DNA from: Chloroflexota bacterium
GTDB lineage: Bacteria > Chloroflexota > FW602-bin22 > JACPRP01
Direction of reading: 5' to 3'
Length of the DNA: 38,803 nt
Assembly (NCBI GenBank): GCA_016210495.1
Contig: JACQUC010000158.1
Span: 1 to 38,803 of the forward strand
Shown here: in pieces, positions 26,611 to 34,112 of the stretch
Position numbering within the stretch: position 1 is the stretch's first letter
Layout of the letters: the number at the start of each line of letters is the position of its first letter
The notes under the pieces: generated by a model
The model's database searches: none
What the model saw: only the letters and a program-made list of their open reading frames with translations
What the model was told of the DNA's origin: nothing
Translations under genes and position numbers: made by a program

Positions 26611-26639
26611 TTGTTTTTCTCATCGGCCTGGTATATTAT
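26611..26639 (+). promoter_or_regulatory. Promoter of the type I restriction operon
   Basis: TTGTTT (26611-26616) and TATTAT (26634-26639) with a 17-bp spacer, about 110 bp upstream of the first hsdM start. The leader includes the palindrome at 26684-26716. Confidence 0.6.
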
Positions 26640-26683
26640 GCTAGCGAAGAAGGGGGCCACGGATCAGCCGTATGCGGGGCACG

Positions 26684-26716
26684 AGACCGACTCGGTTTTG
26701 GAAACCGAGTCGGTCT
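26684..26716. repeat. Palindromic element, copy 1 (hsdM leader)
   Basis: AGACCGACTCGGTTT (26684-26698) pairs perfectly with 26702-26716 around TGG. Each arm contains the smaller palindrome ACCGA-C-TCGGT. It shares this core with elements at 31946-31962 and 37915-37947. In RNA it would form a strong hairpin directly before the start region of hsdM. Confidence 0.8.
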
Positions 26717-26750
26717 GATGAGCGAGGTCGGTCTGGCTGGCAAGCAAACG

Positions 26751-28250
26751 ATGATTGACGGCGGCATCACGCTCAACCAACTTGAGTCCCACCTCTGGGA
26801 GGCCGCGAACATCTTGCGCGGGCCGGTGGATGCCGCCGACTTCAAGACCTACGTCTTCCCGCTGCTCTTCTTCAAGCGTATCTCAGATGTATACGACGAA
26901 GAATACGCGGCGGCGCTGGCGGAATCGGATGGCGACGAGGAATACGCGCTCTTTCCACAGAACTACCGCTTTCAGATCCCCGAAGGCTGCCACTGGAGCG
27001 ACGTGCGCGTGGTCGCGGCCAACGTGGGTCAGGCGCTGCAGAAGGCTATGCGCGGCATCGAGAAGGCCAACCCGGAGACGCTCTACGGTATCTTCGGCGA
27101 TGCAGCGTGGTCCAACAAGGAGCGACTCCCCGATTTGCTGCTCCGCGATCTGGTCGAGCACTTTTCGCGCATCACCCTTGGCAACCAGGCGGCAGAGGCG
27201 GACATTCTCGGCCAGTCCTACGAATATCTGATCAAGAAGTTCGCTGACCTGACGAACAAGAAGGCGGGGGAGTTCTATACTCCGCGTTCGGTCGTGCGTT
27301 TGATGGTCAATATTCTCGATCCCAAGGAAGGCGAGTCAATCTACGATCCCGCCTGCGGCACCGGCGGCATGTTGCTGGAAGCCATTCACCACGTTCGGGA
27401 GAAGCACGGCGACGACCGCACCCTCTGGGGCAAGCTCTTCGGACAGGAGAAGAACCTCACCACCTCGGCCATCGCGCGGATGAACCTTTTTCTGCACGGG
27501 GCGGGGGATTTCCAGGTAGTGCGCGGCGACACGCTGCGGCATCCAGCGTTCTTTTCCGGCGACAACCTCGCCACGTTCGACTGCGTCATCGCCAATCCAC
27601 CTTTCTCCCTAGAAAAATGGGGTGACGAAGTGTGGGCTAATGATCCTTATGGCCGGAACTTGGCCGGAATGCCGCCGGCCAAGACCGGGGACTACGCCTG
27701 GGTGCAGCACATGGTCAAGTCGATGGCGCCGGCCACCGGTCGCATGGCCGTGGTTTTGCCCCACGGCGCCCTCTTCCGCATGGGCAAGGAGGGCGTGATT
27801 CGGCAGAAGATTCTGCAAATGGACCTGCTCGAGGCCGTCATCGGCCTCGGGCCGAACCTCTTCTACGGCACTGGCCTGGCCGCCTGCATTCTCGTCTTGC
27901 GCCAGCGCAAGGCCCGGGACCGCAGGCACCGAGTGCTCATCCTCGACGCCTCGAAGGAGTTCAAGCCCGGCCGCGCCCAGAACGAGCTGCTGCCCGAGCA
28001 CGTCGAGCGCATCCATGGCTGGTATCGCGCGTTTGAAGACGTGGCGGGCATCGCCCGGGTGGCCACCCTGGAGGAAATCGCCGCGAACGATCACAATCTA
28101 AACATCCCGCGCTACGTCGAGCCGAAGAACGGACAGCCGGTGCTGACGGTAGAGGAGGCGATGAAAAGACTGCGCGAGAGCGCAGAGGCGGCGTTTGCGG
28201 CAGAAGACAGGCTCGTCGGTATCCTGCAAAGAGAGGGGGTGCTCAAATGA
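26751..28250 (+). CDS. hsdM: Type I restriction-modification DNA methyltransferase (HsdM), copy 1
   Basis: 499 residues from ATG 26751, where family homology starts (GGITLNQLESHLWEAANILRG); an in-frame ATG at 26718 would add 11 residues but sits against the palindrome. The N-terminal helical domain runs to about residue 150. The AdoMet motif I is DPACGTGGM (199-207), and the catalytic motif IV is NPPF (282-285), so it is an N6-adenine methylase. GEFYTPRSVVRLM is the usual segment before motif I. HsdM methylates the site chosen by HsdS and is part of the restriction complex. The stop overlaps the next start by 4 bp. It has an extra neighbour copy at 30472; both appear intact. Confidence 0.92.
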   Translation: MIDGGITLNQLESHLWEAANILRGPVDAADFKTYVFPLLFFKRISDVYDEEYAAALAESDGDEEYALFPQNYRFQIPEGCHWSDVRVVAANVGQALQKAMRGIEKANPETLYGIFGDAAWSNKERLPDLLLRDLVEHFSRITLGNQAAEADILGQSYEYLIKKFADLTNKKAGEFYTPRSVVRLMVNILDPKEGESIYDPACGTGGMLLEAIHHVREKHGDDRTLWGKLFGQEKNLTTSAIARMNLFLHGAGDFQVVRGDTLRHPAFFSGDNLATFDCVIANPPFSLEKWGDEVWANDPYGRNLAGMPPAKTGDYAWVQHMVKSMAPATGRMAVVLPHGALFRMGKEGVIRQKILQMDLLEAVIGLGPNLFYGTGLAACILVLRQRKARDRRHRVLILDASKEFKPGRAQNELLPEHVERIHGWYRAFEDVAGIARVATLEEIAANDHNLNIPRYVEPKNGQPVLTVEEAMKRLRESAEAAFAAEDRLVGILQREGVLK

Positions 28251-30475
28251 AAGATGCCCAAAAGCCGGATCATATCAGCTTGAATACTCTTATCAATCGA
28301 ATCAAAGAAGGACGCTTCGTAATTCCCGACTTCCAGAGGGAGTTCGAGTGGAACCCGTGGGACATCCGAGAACTGATGAGGTCCATCTTTCTAGACTACT
28401 ACATTGGCAGCCTGCTACTTTGGAAAGGAAAGACGGAAAATTTCGACGCACTCTCGTGCGAGCACATCTATGGGTTCAAAGATACTGGCAACCCGGAATA
28501 CATAGTCCTGGATGGGCAGCAACGCCTGACTGCGATGCTATACGCTTTCCTCGCTCCGGATGTTCCTCTCCCCTATCGCACGAGCCGTGCCTTCTACTTC
28601 ATCAGGGTTGACCGATTCATGGCCCAGGAGCACGACGAGGCGTTTGGCTACGACTGGCACACCAGGCACTGGACTGCAATTCTCAGGAATCGTGAGGACC
28701 AGTTCGCTTCGCACCTTTTTCCTCTGTCGGTCATTGGGGCGGGCGGCTGGGAGTTAGCCAACTGGGTGCAAGGCTACGAGCAGTTCTGGAAAGCACGGGG
28801 CACAGAAGGTGCGGCCGCCGGTCAAGAGGCCATCAAGGTGGCCATGGCCCACGCCGACAATGCGCGGGCCTTCGGAGACCATCTCAGAGGCATCGTCGAT
28901 CAATACCAGATCTCCTATATTGAACTTGACCGAGACATCGCCGTCGACAAGGTGTGCGATATCTTCACTCAAATCAATAGCAGGGGCATCCGTCTAGACG
29001 CCTTTGACCTAATCAACGCCCTACTCAAGCCCAAGGGACTCCAACTCAAGCATATGTGGCGCGACGCTGCACCTCGCCTTGAAGAAGTCGAGACCGAGAG
29101 AATGAATGTCTACATCTTGCAAGTGATGAGCATTCTCCGCCAGGCCTACTGCTCACCCAAGTATCTGTACTTCCTTCTCCCTGGACAGGAGAAGCCCATC
29201 CGCGACCCTGACGGCTCCCGTCGCAAAGAAATACTCATCCCGGACATCGCGGATTTCGAGGCACGGTGGAGGGCTGCGGTCGATGCCCTTGAAAGCGCGA
29301 TCACGGTACTGCGCGACCCTCGCGAATACGGTGCAGTCAGTGCCAACTTCCTGCCTTACTTCTCCATTCTTCCGGTTTTTGCCGCCCTACGGGCGTATTC
29401 AAAGACCCAACCGCCACAGCACCAACTCGATGCTAACCGCAAGCTCCGGCATTGGTATTGGGCCTCCGTCTTTACAAATCGCTACTCCGGGTCGGTTGAG
29501 TCCACCAGCGCCCGCGATTTTCTCGACCTCAAAGCCTGGTTCGATGACGATGCGGCCGAACCAGCATTGGTCACGGAATTCGCCACTCGCTTCCGCAACC
29601 TGGAGTTGCGGAAAGAAGTCAAGCGCGGCACTTCAGTCTACAACGGCGTCTTCAACCTTCTCGTCCTTCAGGGCGCTCGGGACTGGATGACTGGCGACGT
29701 GCCCCAACACGGCGATCTCGATGACCACCACATTGTCCCCGCGACGTGGGGCACTAAGAACATTAAAGGCGGTCTTATTCATTCCATCCTGAACCGAACG
29801 CCCCTTACCGCCAACACTAACAGGCTCGTTATTAGGGACCGCCTTCCCAATGAGTACCTCCCAGAGCTTATCAAAGCGAACGGCGAGGCGACGGTGCGCG
29901 CAGTTCTTGAATCCCACTTGGTCTCGCCGACAGCCCTAGGCATCCTCCTGCGGGACCCATTTGGCCCCGATGATTTTGAGGCGTTCGTAGCCGAGCGACA
30001 GCGCACCATCCAGGAGGCCATCGAAAACCTGCTTATCAAGGAGCGACTCGATCTTTCGCCGCAGTTCCGTGATTTGGATGCCGACATCGAGCAATGCGAA
30101 CTCGGCGTACGCAGGGTGGTTGACGTGACCCTGGACGGCAACGCAGCCTTGATTCCACCACACGTGCTTCAGAAAGTGGACGAACGAGTCGGTCAGGCCA
30201 CCAAGAGGAACGCCGCTTTCGATGCCGACCGTTACAAAACTCTCAGCGGGAAGCTGGAGTTTTTCGACCTTCGCGACCTTCAGGATACCATCGTGAGCAA
30301 GACTCTTTGGAAAAGCTTCGAACCGCGTTTCACGAACAAGGAGACGCTTATTGCGAAGTTTAACCAGCTCGCCGAGCTGCGAAACGGCATCCGACACAGC
30401 CGCACAGTCGATGAAGTCACCCGCAAGGAGGGTGAAGCAGCCATCCTCTGGTTCCAACAGGTGCTGAAAAGATGA
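28247..30475 (+). CDS. DUF262/HNH protein with C-terminal HEPN-like domain, embedded in the type I locus
   Basis: 742 residues. The DUF262 domain has IPDFQREFEW (26-35) and VLDGQQRLTAM (DGQQR at 89-93), as in GmrS-type restriction proteins, where this region binds a nucleotide and feeds the nuclease. DDHHIVP (492-498) with later N-R residues is an HNH/His-Me nuclease signature as in the DUF1524 half of GmrSD. The last 90 residues (KLEFFDLRDLQDTIVSK, AELRNGIRHSRTVDE) look like a Swt1-type HEPN domain with an R-x4-H motif at 712-717. It therefore combines two candidate nuclease activities. Start and stop overlap hsdM1 and hsdM2 by 4 bp each. The likely role is a type IV-like or abortive-infection nuclease co-expressed with the methylases; the HEPN call is the least certain. 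Confidence 0.8.
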   Translation: MKDAQKPDHISLNTLINRIKEGRFVIPDFQREFEWNPWDIRELMRSIFLDYYIGSLLLWKGKTENFDALSCEHIYGFKDTGNPEYIVLDGQQRLTAMLYAFLAPDVPLPYRTSRAFYFIRVDRFMAQEHDEAFGYDWHTRHWTAILRNREDQFASHLFPLSVIGAGGWELANWVQGYEQFWKARGTEGAAAGQEAIKVAMAHADNARAFGDHLRGIVDQYQISYIELDRDIAVDKVCDIFTQINSRGIRLDAFDLINALLKPKGLQLKHMWRDAAPRLEEVETERMNVYILQVMSILRQAYCSPKYLYFLLPGQEKPIRDPDGSRRKEILIPDIADFEARWRAAVDALESAITVLRDPREYGAVSANFLPYFSILPVFAALRAYSKTQPPQHQLDANRKLRHWYWASVFTNRYSGSVESTSARDFLDLKAWFDDDAAEPALVTEFATRFRNLELRKEVKRGTSVYNGVFNLLVLQGARDWMTGDVPQHGDLDDHHIVPATWGTKNIKGGLIHSILNRTPLTANTNRLVIRDRLPNEYLPELIKANGEATVRAVLESHLVSPTALGILLRDPFGPDDFEAFVAERQRTIQEAIENLLIKERLDLSPQFRDLDADIEQCELGVRRVVDVTLDGNAALIPPHVLQKVDERVGQATKRNAAFDADRYKTLSGKLEFFDLRDLQDTIVSKTLWKSFEPRFTNKETLIAKFNQLAELRNGIRHSRTVDEVTRKEGEAAILWFQQVLKR

Positions 30476-32052
30476 CTCGGGTATCCCAGCAACAGCTGGA
30501 ATCCTACCTCTGGGGCGCGGCTACGCTCCTGCGCGGTACTATCGACGCGGGCGACTACAAGCAGTTCATCTTCCCGCTGCTGTTCTACAGGCGCCTGTGC
30601 GACGTCTTCGACGAGGAGACTCAGTCTGCGCTCGCGGAGTCGGGCGGCGACGCCGTATATGCGGCTTTCCCGGAAAACCATCGCTTCCAGGTACCGCCCG
30701 AGGCACACTGGCGGGAGGTGCGGCAGGCCGCTACCAACGTCGGCCAGGCCCTGCAAACCGCGATGCGCGCCATTGAGACAGCCAACCCCGACAAGCTCTA
30801 CGGCATCTTCGGCGATGCCCAGTGGACCAACAAGGACCGTCTCTCCGACGCCATGCTGCGCGACCTGGTCGAGCACTTTGGCGCCCTCGACCTTACCCTC
30901 GCCAACCTGCCCGAGGACGAGCTCGGCCAGGGATACGAATACCTGATCAAGAAGTTCGCCGACGACTCCGGCCACACCGCCGCCGAGTTTTACACAAACC
31001 GCACCGTCGTCCATCTTATGACTGAGATGCTCGAGCCACAGCCGGGCGAATCCATTTACGACCCGACCTGCGGCTCCGGTGGGATGCTGCTCTCGTGCAT
31101 CGCCCACCTGCGCCGCCACGACCAGGAATGGCGCAACGTCCGTCTGTACGGCCAGGAACGGAACCTGATGACGTCTTCCATCGCCCGAATGAATTGCTTC
31201 CTCCACGGCATCGAGGATTTTCAGATCGTGCGTGGCGACACCCTTGCCGAGCCCAAGCTGGTGCAGGGGGACCGCTTGATGCGATTCGACGTCGTAGTAG
31301 CCAACCCGCCTTATTCCGTCAAGCAATGGAACCGGAGCGCCTTCGCCTCCGACCGCTGGGGCCGCAACCTCTTTGGCACCCCGAAGCAGGGGCGGGCCGA
31401 CTACGCCTTCTGGCAACACATCCTGTGCAGTCTCGCGCCCAAGACCGGTCGCTGCGCCATCCTGTTCCCGCACGGCGTCCTGTTTCGGCAGGAGGAGGCC
31501 GACATGCGGCGCAAGCTGATCGAGGCCGACGTTATCGAATGCGTCCTTGGCCTTGGGCCGAACCTTTTCTATAACTCGCCGATGGAAGCTTGCGTCGTCA
31601 TCTGCCGTGCCGCCAAGCCAAGAGAACGCAAAGGGCGGATTCTCTTCATCAGCGCCGTCAACGAAGTCACTCGCGAGCGTGCCCAGAGCTTCCTCACCGA
31701 CGAGCATATCGAGCGCATTCTCGCCGCTTATCGGGAGTTCAGGGGCGTACCCGGGTTTGCCCGGGTGGCGACGCTGCCCGACATAAGGAGTCACGACGGC
31801 AATCTCAACATTCCGACGTATGTCGCCGCGACCGAGTCAACGACGGTGACAAACGGCTGCTCAGCTGCAGATTCGCTGTCCACGTGGCTCAACTCCACAA
31901 GAGAAGTGCGCGAGGCGCTGAACGGCGTGTTCGGAGTAGTGGGCCGAGACCGACTCGGTCTCCACGACGTTGGCGACGGTCTTAGGTACACGGCGCCCGG
32001 CTGGCTCAGGCGCAGCAAGTGGAAGCGACTTACCATTTGGCGCGTTTGCTGA
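30472..32052 (+). CDS. hsdM: Type I restriction-modification DNA methyltransferase (HsdM), copy 2
   Basis: 526 residues. Homologous to copy 1 along its whole body (QQLESYLWGAATLLRG, YEYLIKKFADDSG) but clearly distinct. Motif I is DPTCGSGGM (197-205) and motif IV is NPPY (278-281). The family part ends around NLNIPTYVAATE and a short helix; the last 30-40 residues (from about residue 485) contain the palindrome-derived GRDRLGLHD and then WLRRSKWKRLT, which looks like the N-terminus of an HsdS protein. The ORF overlaps hsdS by 83 bp, pointing to a fusion or frameshift at the joint. Confidence 0.9.
   Translation: MTRVSQQQLESYLWGAATLLRGTIDAGDYKQFIFPLLFYRRLCDVFDEETQSALAESGGDAVYAAFPENHRFQVPPEAHWREVRQAATNVGQALQTAMRAIETANPDKLYGIFGDAQWTNKDRLSDAMLRDLVEHFGALDLTLANLPEDELGQGYEYLIKKFADDSGHTAAEFYTNRTVVHLMTEMLEPQPGESIYDPTCGSGGMLLSCIAHLRRHDQEWRNVRLYGQERNLMTSSIARMNCFLHGIEDFQIVRGDTLAEPKLVQGDRLMRFDVVVANPPYSVKQWNRSAFASDRWGRNLFGTPKQGRADYAFWQHILCSLAPKTGRCAILFPHGVLFRQEEADMRRKLIEADVIECVLGLGPNLFYNSPMEACVVICRAAKPRERKGRILFISAVNEVTRERAQSFLTDEHIERILAAYREFRGVPGFARVATLPDIRSHDGNLNIPTYVAATESTTVTNGCSAADSLSTWLNSTREVREALNGVFGVVGRDRLGLHDVGDGLRYTAPGWLRRSKWKRLTIWRVC
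31946..31962. repeat. Palindromic element, copy 2 (within the hsdM2 tail)
   Basis: GAGACCGA-C-TCGGTCTC, an 8-bp palindrome around a single C. It shares the 14-nt core CGACTCGGTCTCCA with the element in hsdR (37915-37947) and ACCGACTCGGT with that at 26684. Confidence 0.75.
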
Positions 32053-33160
32053 CAGCATCAACGAGCGCGTCGAGCCGGTGGATTTGCCGGACGAGATCTA
32101 CGTTGGGCTTGACGACCTCGACTCCGGCAGTCTGCATATCCGGCGTTGGGGCAGGGGCAGTGACGTAATCGGCACCAAGCTCCGCTTTCGCAAGGGAGAC
32201 ATCGTTTTCGGGCGCCGCCGCGCCTACCAGCGCAAGCTGGCCGTGGCGGAGATGGACGGTATATGCTCCGCGCACGCTATGGTCGTGCGGGCGAAGCCGA
32301 ACGTAGTACTGCCAGAGTTCCTACCTTTCCTGATGATGAGCGACAGGTTCATGAACCGGGCCGTGGAGATTTCGGTGGGTTCGCTGTCGCCCACAATCAA
32401 CTGGTCGACCCTCAAGCTGGAGGAGTTCGACCTGCCTGCACTTGACCAGCAGCGCCGCATGGCGGAGATACTGTGGGCGGTGGATGAGGTTAGCCTGTAT
32501 CACGATTCTTTAAGTGCGGTGCTTGAACAAACAAGAAGTTCGGTAGTTGGGGAACACTTCAAAGTAGCTGCATCAACGGGCCGAAGGCAAAACCTTGGGT
32601 CGGTTGCTGACGTCAGCTATGGGATTACTCTCGGAGGTTACCGAGCGACCCTGCTGGAACAGCGGCCTTATCTTCGGGTCGCGAATGTTCTTCGGGAACG
32701 CCTTGACCTAAGTGAGATCAAGACCATCAACTGCACACGGGGCGAAGCAGCCAGGTTTGCTCTTAGGAATGGCGACGTCTTAGTTGTGGAAGGTCACGCC
32801 AACGTTAAGGAGATTGGTCGAGCGGCGGTTTGGTGCGGAGAGCTCTCCCCCATGCTTCACCAGAACCATCTGATGCGAGTGCGCTGCTCGAACGTGCTCC
32901 TGCCTGATTACCTGAATCTCTACATCAACAGCGCGCGCGGGCGAGCCTACATTCGCAGCCACGCAAAGAGTACAAGCGGCCTGAACACGATCAATTCAAC
33001 TGTATTGAAGGAGCTACTGGTCCCCATCAGCCCGATCGAAAACCAGACGAAGCTGACCACCACAATTCGCCAACTGGATTCTGCATTCGCATCCATCAAG
33101 AGTGCGCAAGTACAACTGAGGAGTTGGCTCCGTTGCTTCGTCACCGAGGTTGTGGTATAA
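31970..33160 (+). CDS. hsdS: Type I restriction specificity subunit (HsdS)
   Basis: 396 residues, close to the usual length. It has two target-recognition domains, each followed by a conserved helix. The first has FGAFADSINERVEP, LRFRKGDIVFGRRRAYQRK and SVGSLSPTINWSTLKLEEFDLP, then LDQQRRMAEILWAVDE. The second starts at LGSVADVSYGITLGG and ends STSGLNTINSTVLKELLVPISP plus the last helix. HsdS chooses the two halves of the recognition site. The ATG at 31970 may not be original: in the hsdM2 frame the preceding residues SKWKRLT run directly into FGAF if one base is removed near 32034. The second half looks lower in G+C than the first. Confidence 0.88.
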   Translation: MATVLGTRRPAGSGAASGSDLPFGAFADSINERVEPVDLPDEIYVGLDDLDSGSLHIRRWGRGSDVIGTKLRFRKGDIVFGRRRAYQRKLAVAEMDGICSAHAMVVRAKPNVVLPEFLPFLMMSDRFMNRAVEISVGSLSPTINWSTLKLEEFDLPALDQQRRMAEILWAVDEVSLYHDSLSAVLEQTRSSVVGEHFKVAASTGRRQNLGSVADVSYGITLGGYRATLLEQRPYLRVANVLRERLDLSEIKTINCTRGEAARFALRNGDVLVVEGHANVKEIGRAAVWCGELSPMLHQNHLMRVRCSNVLLPDYLNLYINSARGRAYIRSHAKSTSGLNTINSTVLKELLVPISPIENQTKLTTTIRQLDSAFASIKSAQVQLRSWLRCFVTEVVV

Positions 33161-33162
33161 CC

Positions 33163-33318
33163 TTGACCGAGGCCAGCGCCGACGAGCAGTTGATTCTCGA
33201 TGCTGTCGCCGAGAGTGGCGGGGCGAGATTTTTGGCCCTGCACGAGGACGCCTGCTCTCGGAGGAATTCCTTCGGCGGTGCGTTGCGTTCTGAACGCATG
33301 GAGATTTTGAACTTATGA
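33163..33318 (+). other. 51-codon open frame resembling the start of hsdR
   Basis: Begins with TTG 33163, two bases after the hsdS stop, and ends at TGA 33316-33318, overlapping the nuclease start by 4 bp. It reads LTEASADEQLILDAVAESGG, close to the true hsdR opening (TVEQMILDAV, 37848), and shares with it GAGCAG-TTGATTCTCGATGC-type DNA. The rest matches nothing I know. Probably a hsdR 5' fragment left by insertion; its overlap means it may still be translated and couple hsdS to the nuclease. Confidence 0.4.
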
Positions 33319-34112
33319 TCCCTGCTGGGACAGTCACTTACACGCTCGGAACCGCTCCAGTCACAGGAATCGGTTATTCCTTTAATCAAGACGAGCTGAA
33401 CGAATGTCTGGCGGGCCCAGTGGCAGAGAAGGTTTTTGATGATGAGGGGAATGAAGATATAGCAGCTTTCCTGGGGGGGTTAGTGGACACCCAATTCGCC
33501 CAGGATAATGTTCGTAAGGCGCTTAGTCGAACGAAAGAACCCGAGGATTGGCGGGTGGGCGAAGCCCTGGCAGAATCTTATCTCACTTTTCACCGGGGTT
33601 GTTTTTTTCCGTGGCCTGATTCGCGAGATGAGCGGAAGGCGGGATCGAGCCTTCCTGGAGCGGATTTGGTGGGGTTCCAGAACGACGGCCAGACCGTCCG
33701 GTTGGCTTTCGGTGAAGTGAAAACCTCCAGCGAGGCAAGATATCCGCCAGGGACCACGTATGGTCGAACTGGATCCAAGCAGCAGCTTGAAGACCTTCGC
33801 GATGATCAATCCATCCGGGACCAACTGGTCTTGTATCTCGCCCGCAGAGCAATCCTCGGTGCTCCGTGGCAGCAGCAATATCGGCGTGCCGCCACTCGCT
33901 ACTTTTCCGACTCCGCCGATGTGCGGGTTTTCGGCTTGATGGTGCGTGACGTCGATCCGCATCAGGATGATTGGCGTGCCCGCGCAACAAAGCTAGCCAA
34001 GGGCTGTCCTGAGAGCATGGTCGTGGAATTGCTCGCGCTCTATTTGCCTGCGGGCTCCATCGCTACTCTAAGTCAGAAGGTGCTTGGGAGCAGGAAAGGA
34101 GGTGCGTCATGA
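33315..34112 (+). CDS. PD-(D/E)XK-like nuclease, HamA-like subunit of a nuclease-helicase pair
   Basis: 265 residues. GEALAES (E87), LPGADLVGF (D117) and LAFGEVK (E134, K136) form a nuclease signature like that of DUF1837/HamA proteins, which have G-A-D followed by F-G-E-x-K. The first 40 residues are beta-rich and the C-terminal half is helical. In Hachiman systems HamA cuts DNA when released by the HamB helicase, clearing DNA non-specifically in infected cells. Here the gene overlaps the helicase gene by 4 bp (ATGA at 34109), the same order and coupling. Overall similarity beyond the motifs is low, so it may be a distinct nuclease-helicase type. Confidence 0.65.
   Translation: MIPAGTVTYTLGTAPVTGIGYSFNQDELNECLAGPVAEKVFDDEGNEDIAAFLGGLVDTQFAQDNVRKALSRTKEPEDWRVGEALAESYLTFHRGCFFPWPDSRDERKAGSSLPGADLVGFQNDGQTVRLAFGEVKTSSEARYPPGTTYGRTGSKQQLEDLRDDQSIRDQLVLYLARRAILGAPWQQQYRRAATRYFSDSADVRVFGLMVRDVDPHQDDWRARATKLAKGCPESMVVELLALYLPAGSIATLSQKVLGSRKGGAS

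Noticed and set aside
30280..31794. 504-codon open frame antisense to hsdM2, and similar long antisense frames at 20239-21357, 15325-16551 and 11433-12401
   Set aside because: High-GC genes commonly give long open antisense frames. The strand opposite has strong family motifs, while these show repetitive, low-complexity translations and no ribosome-binding site.
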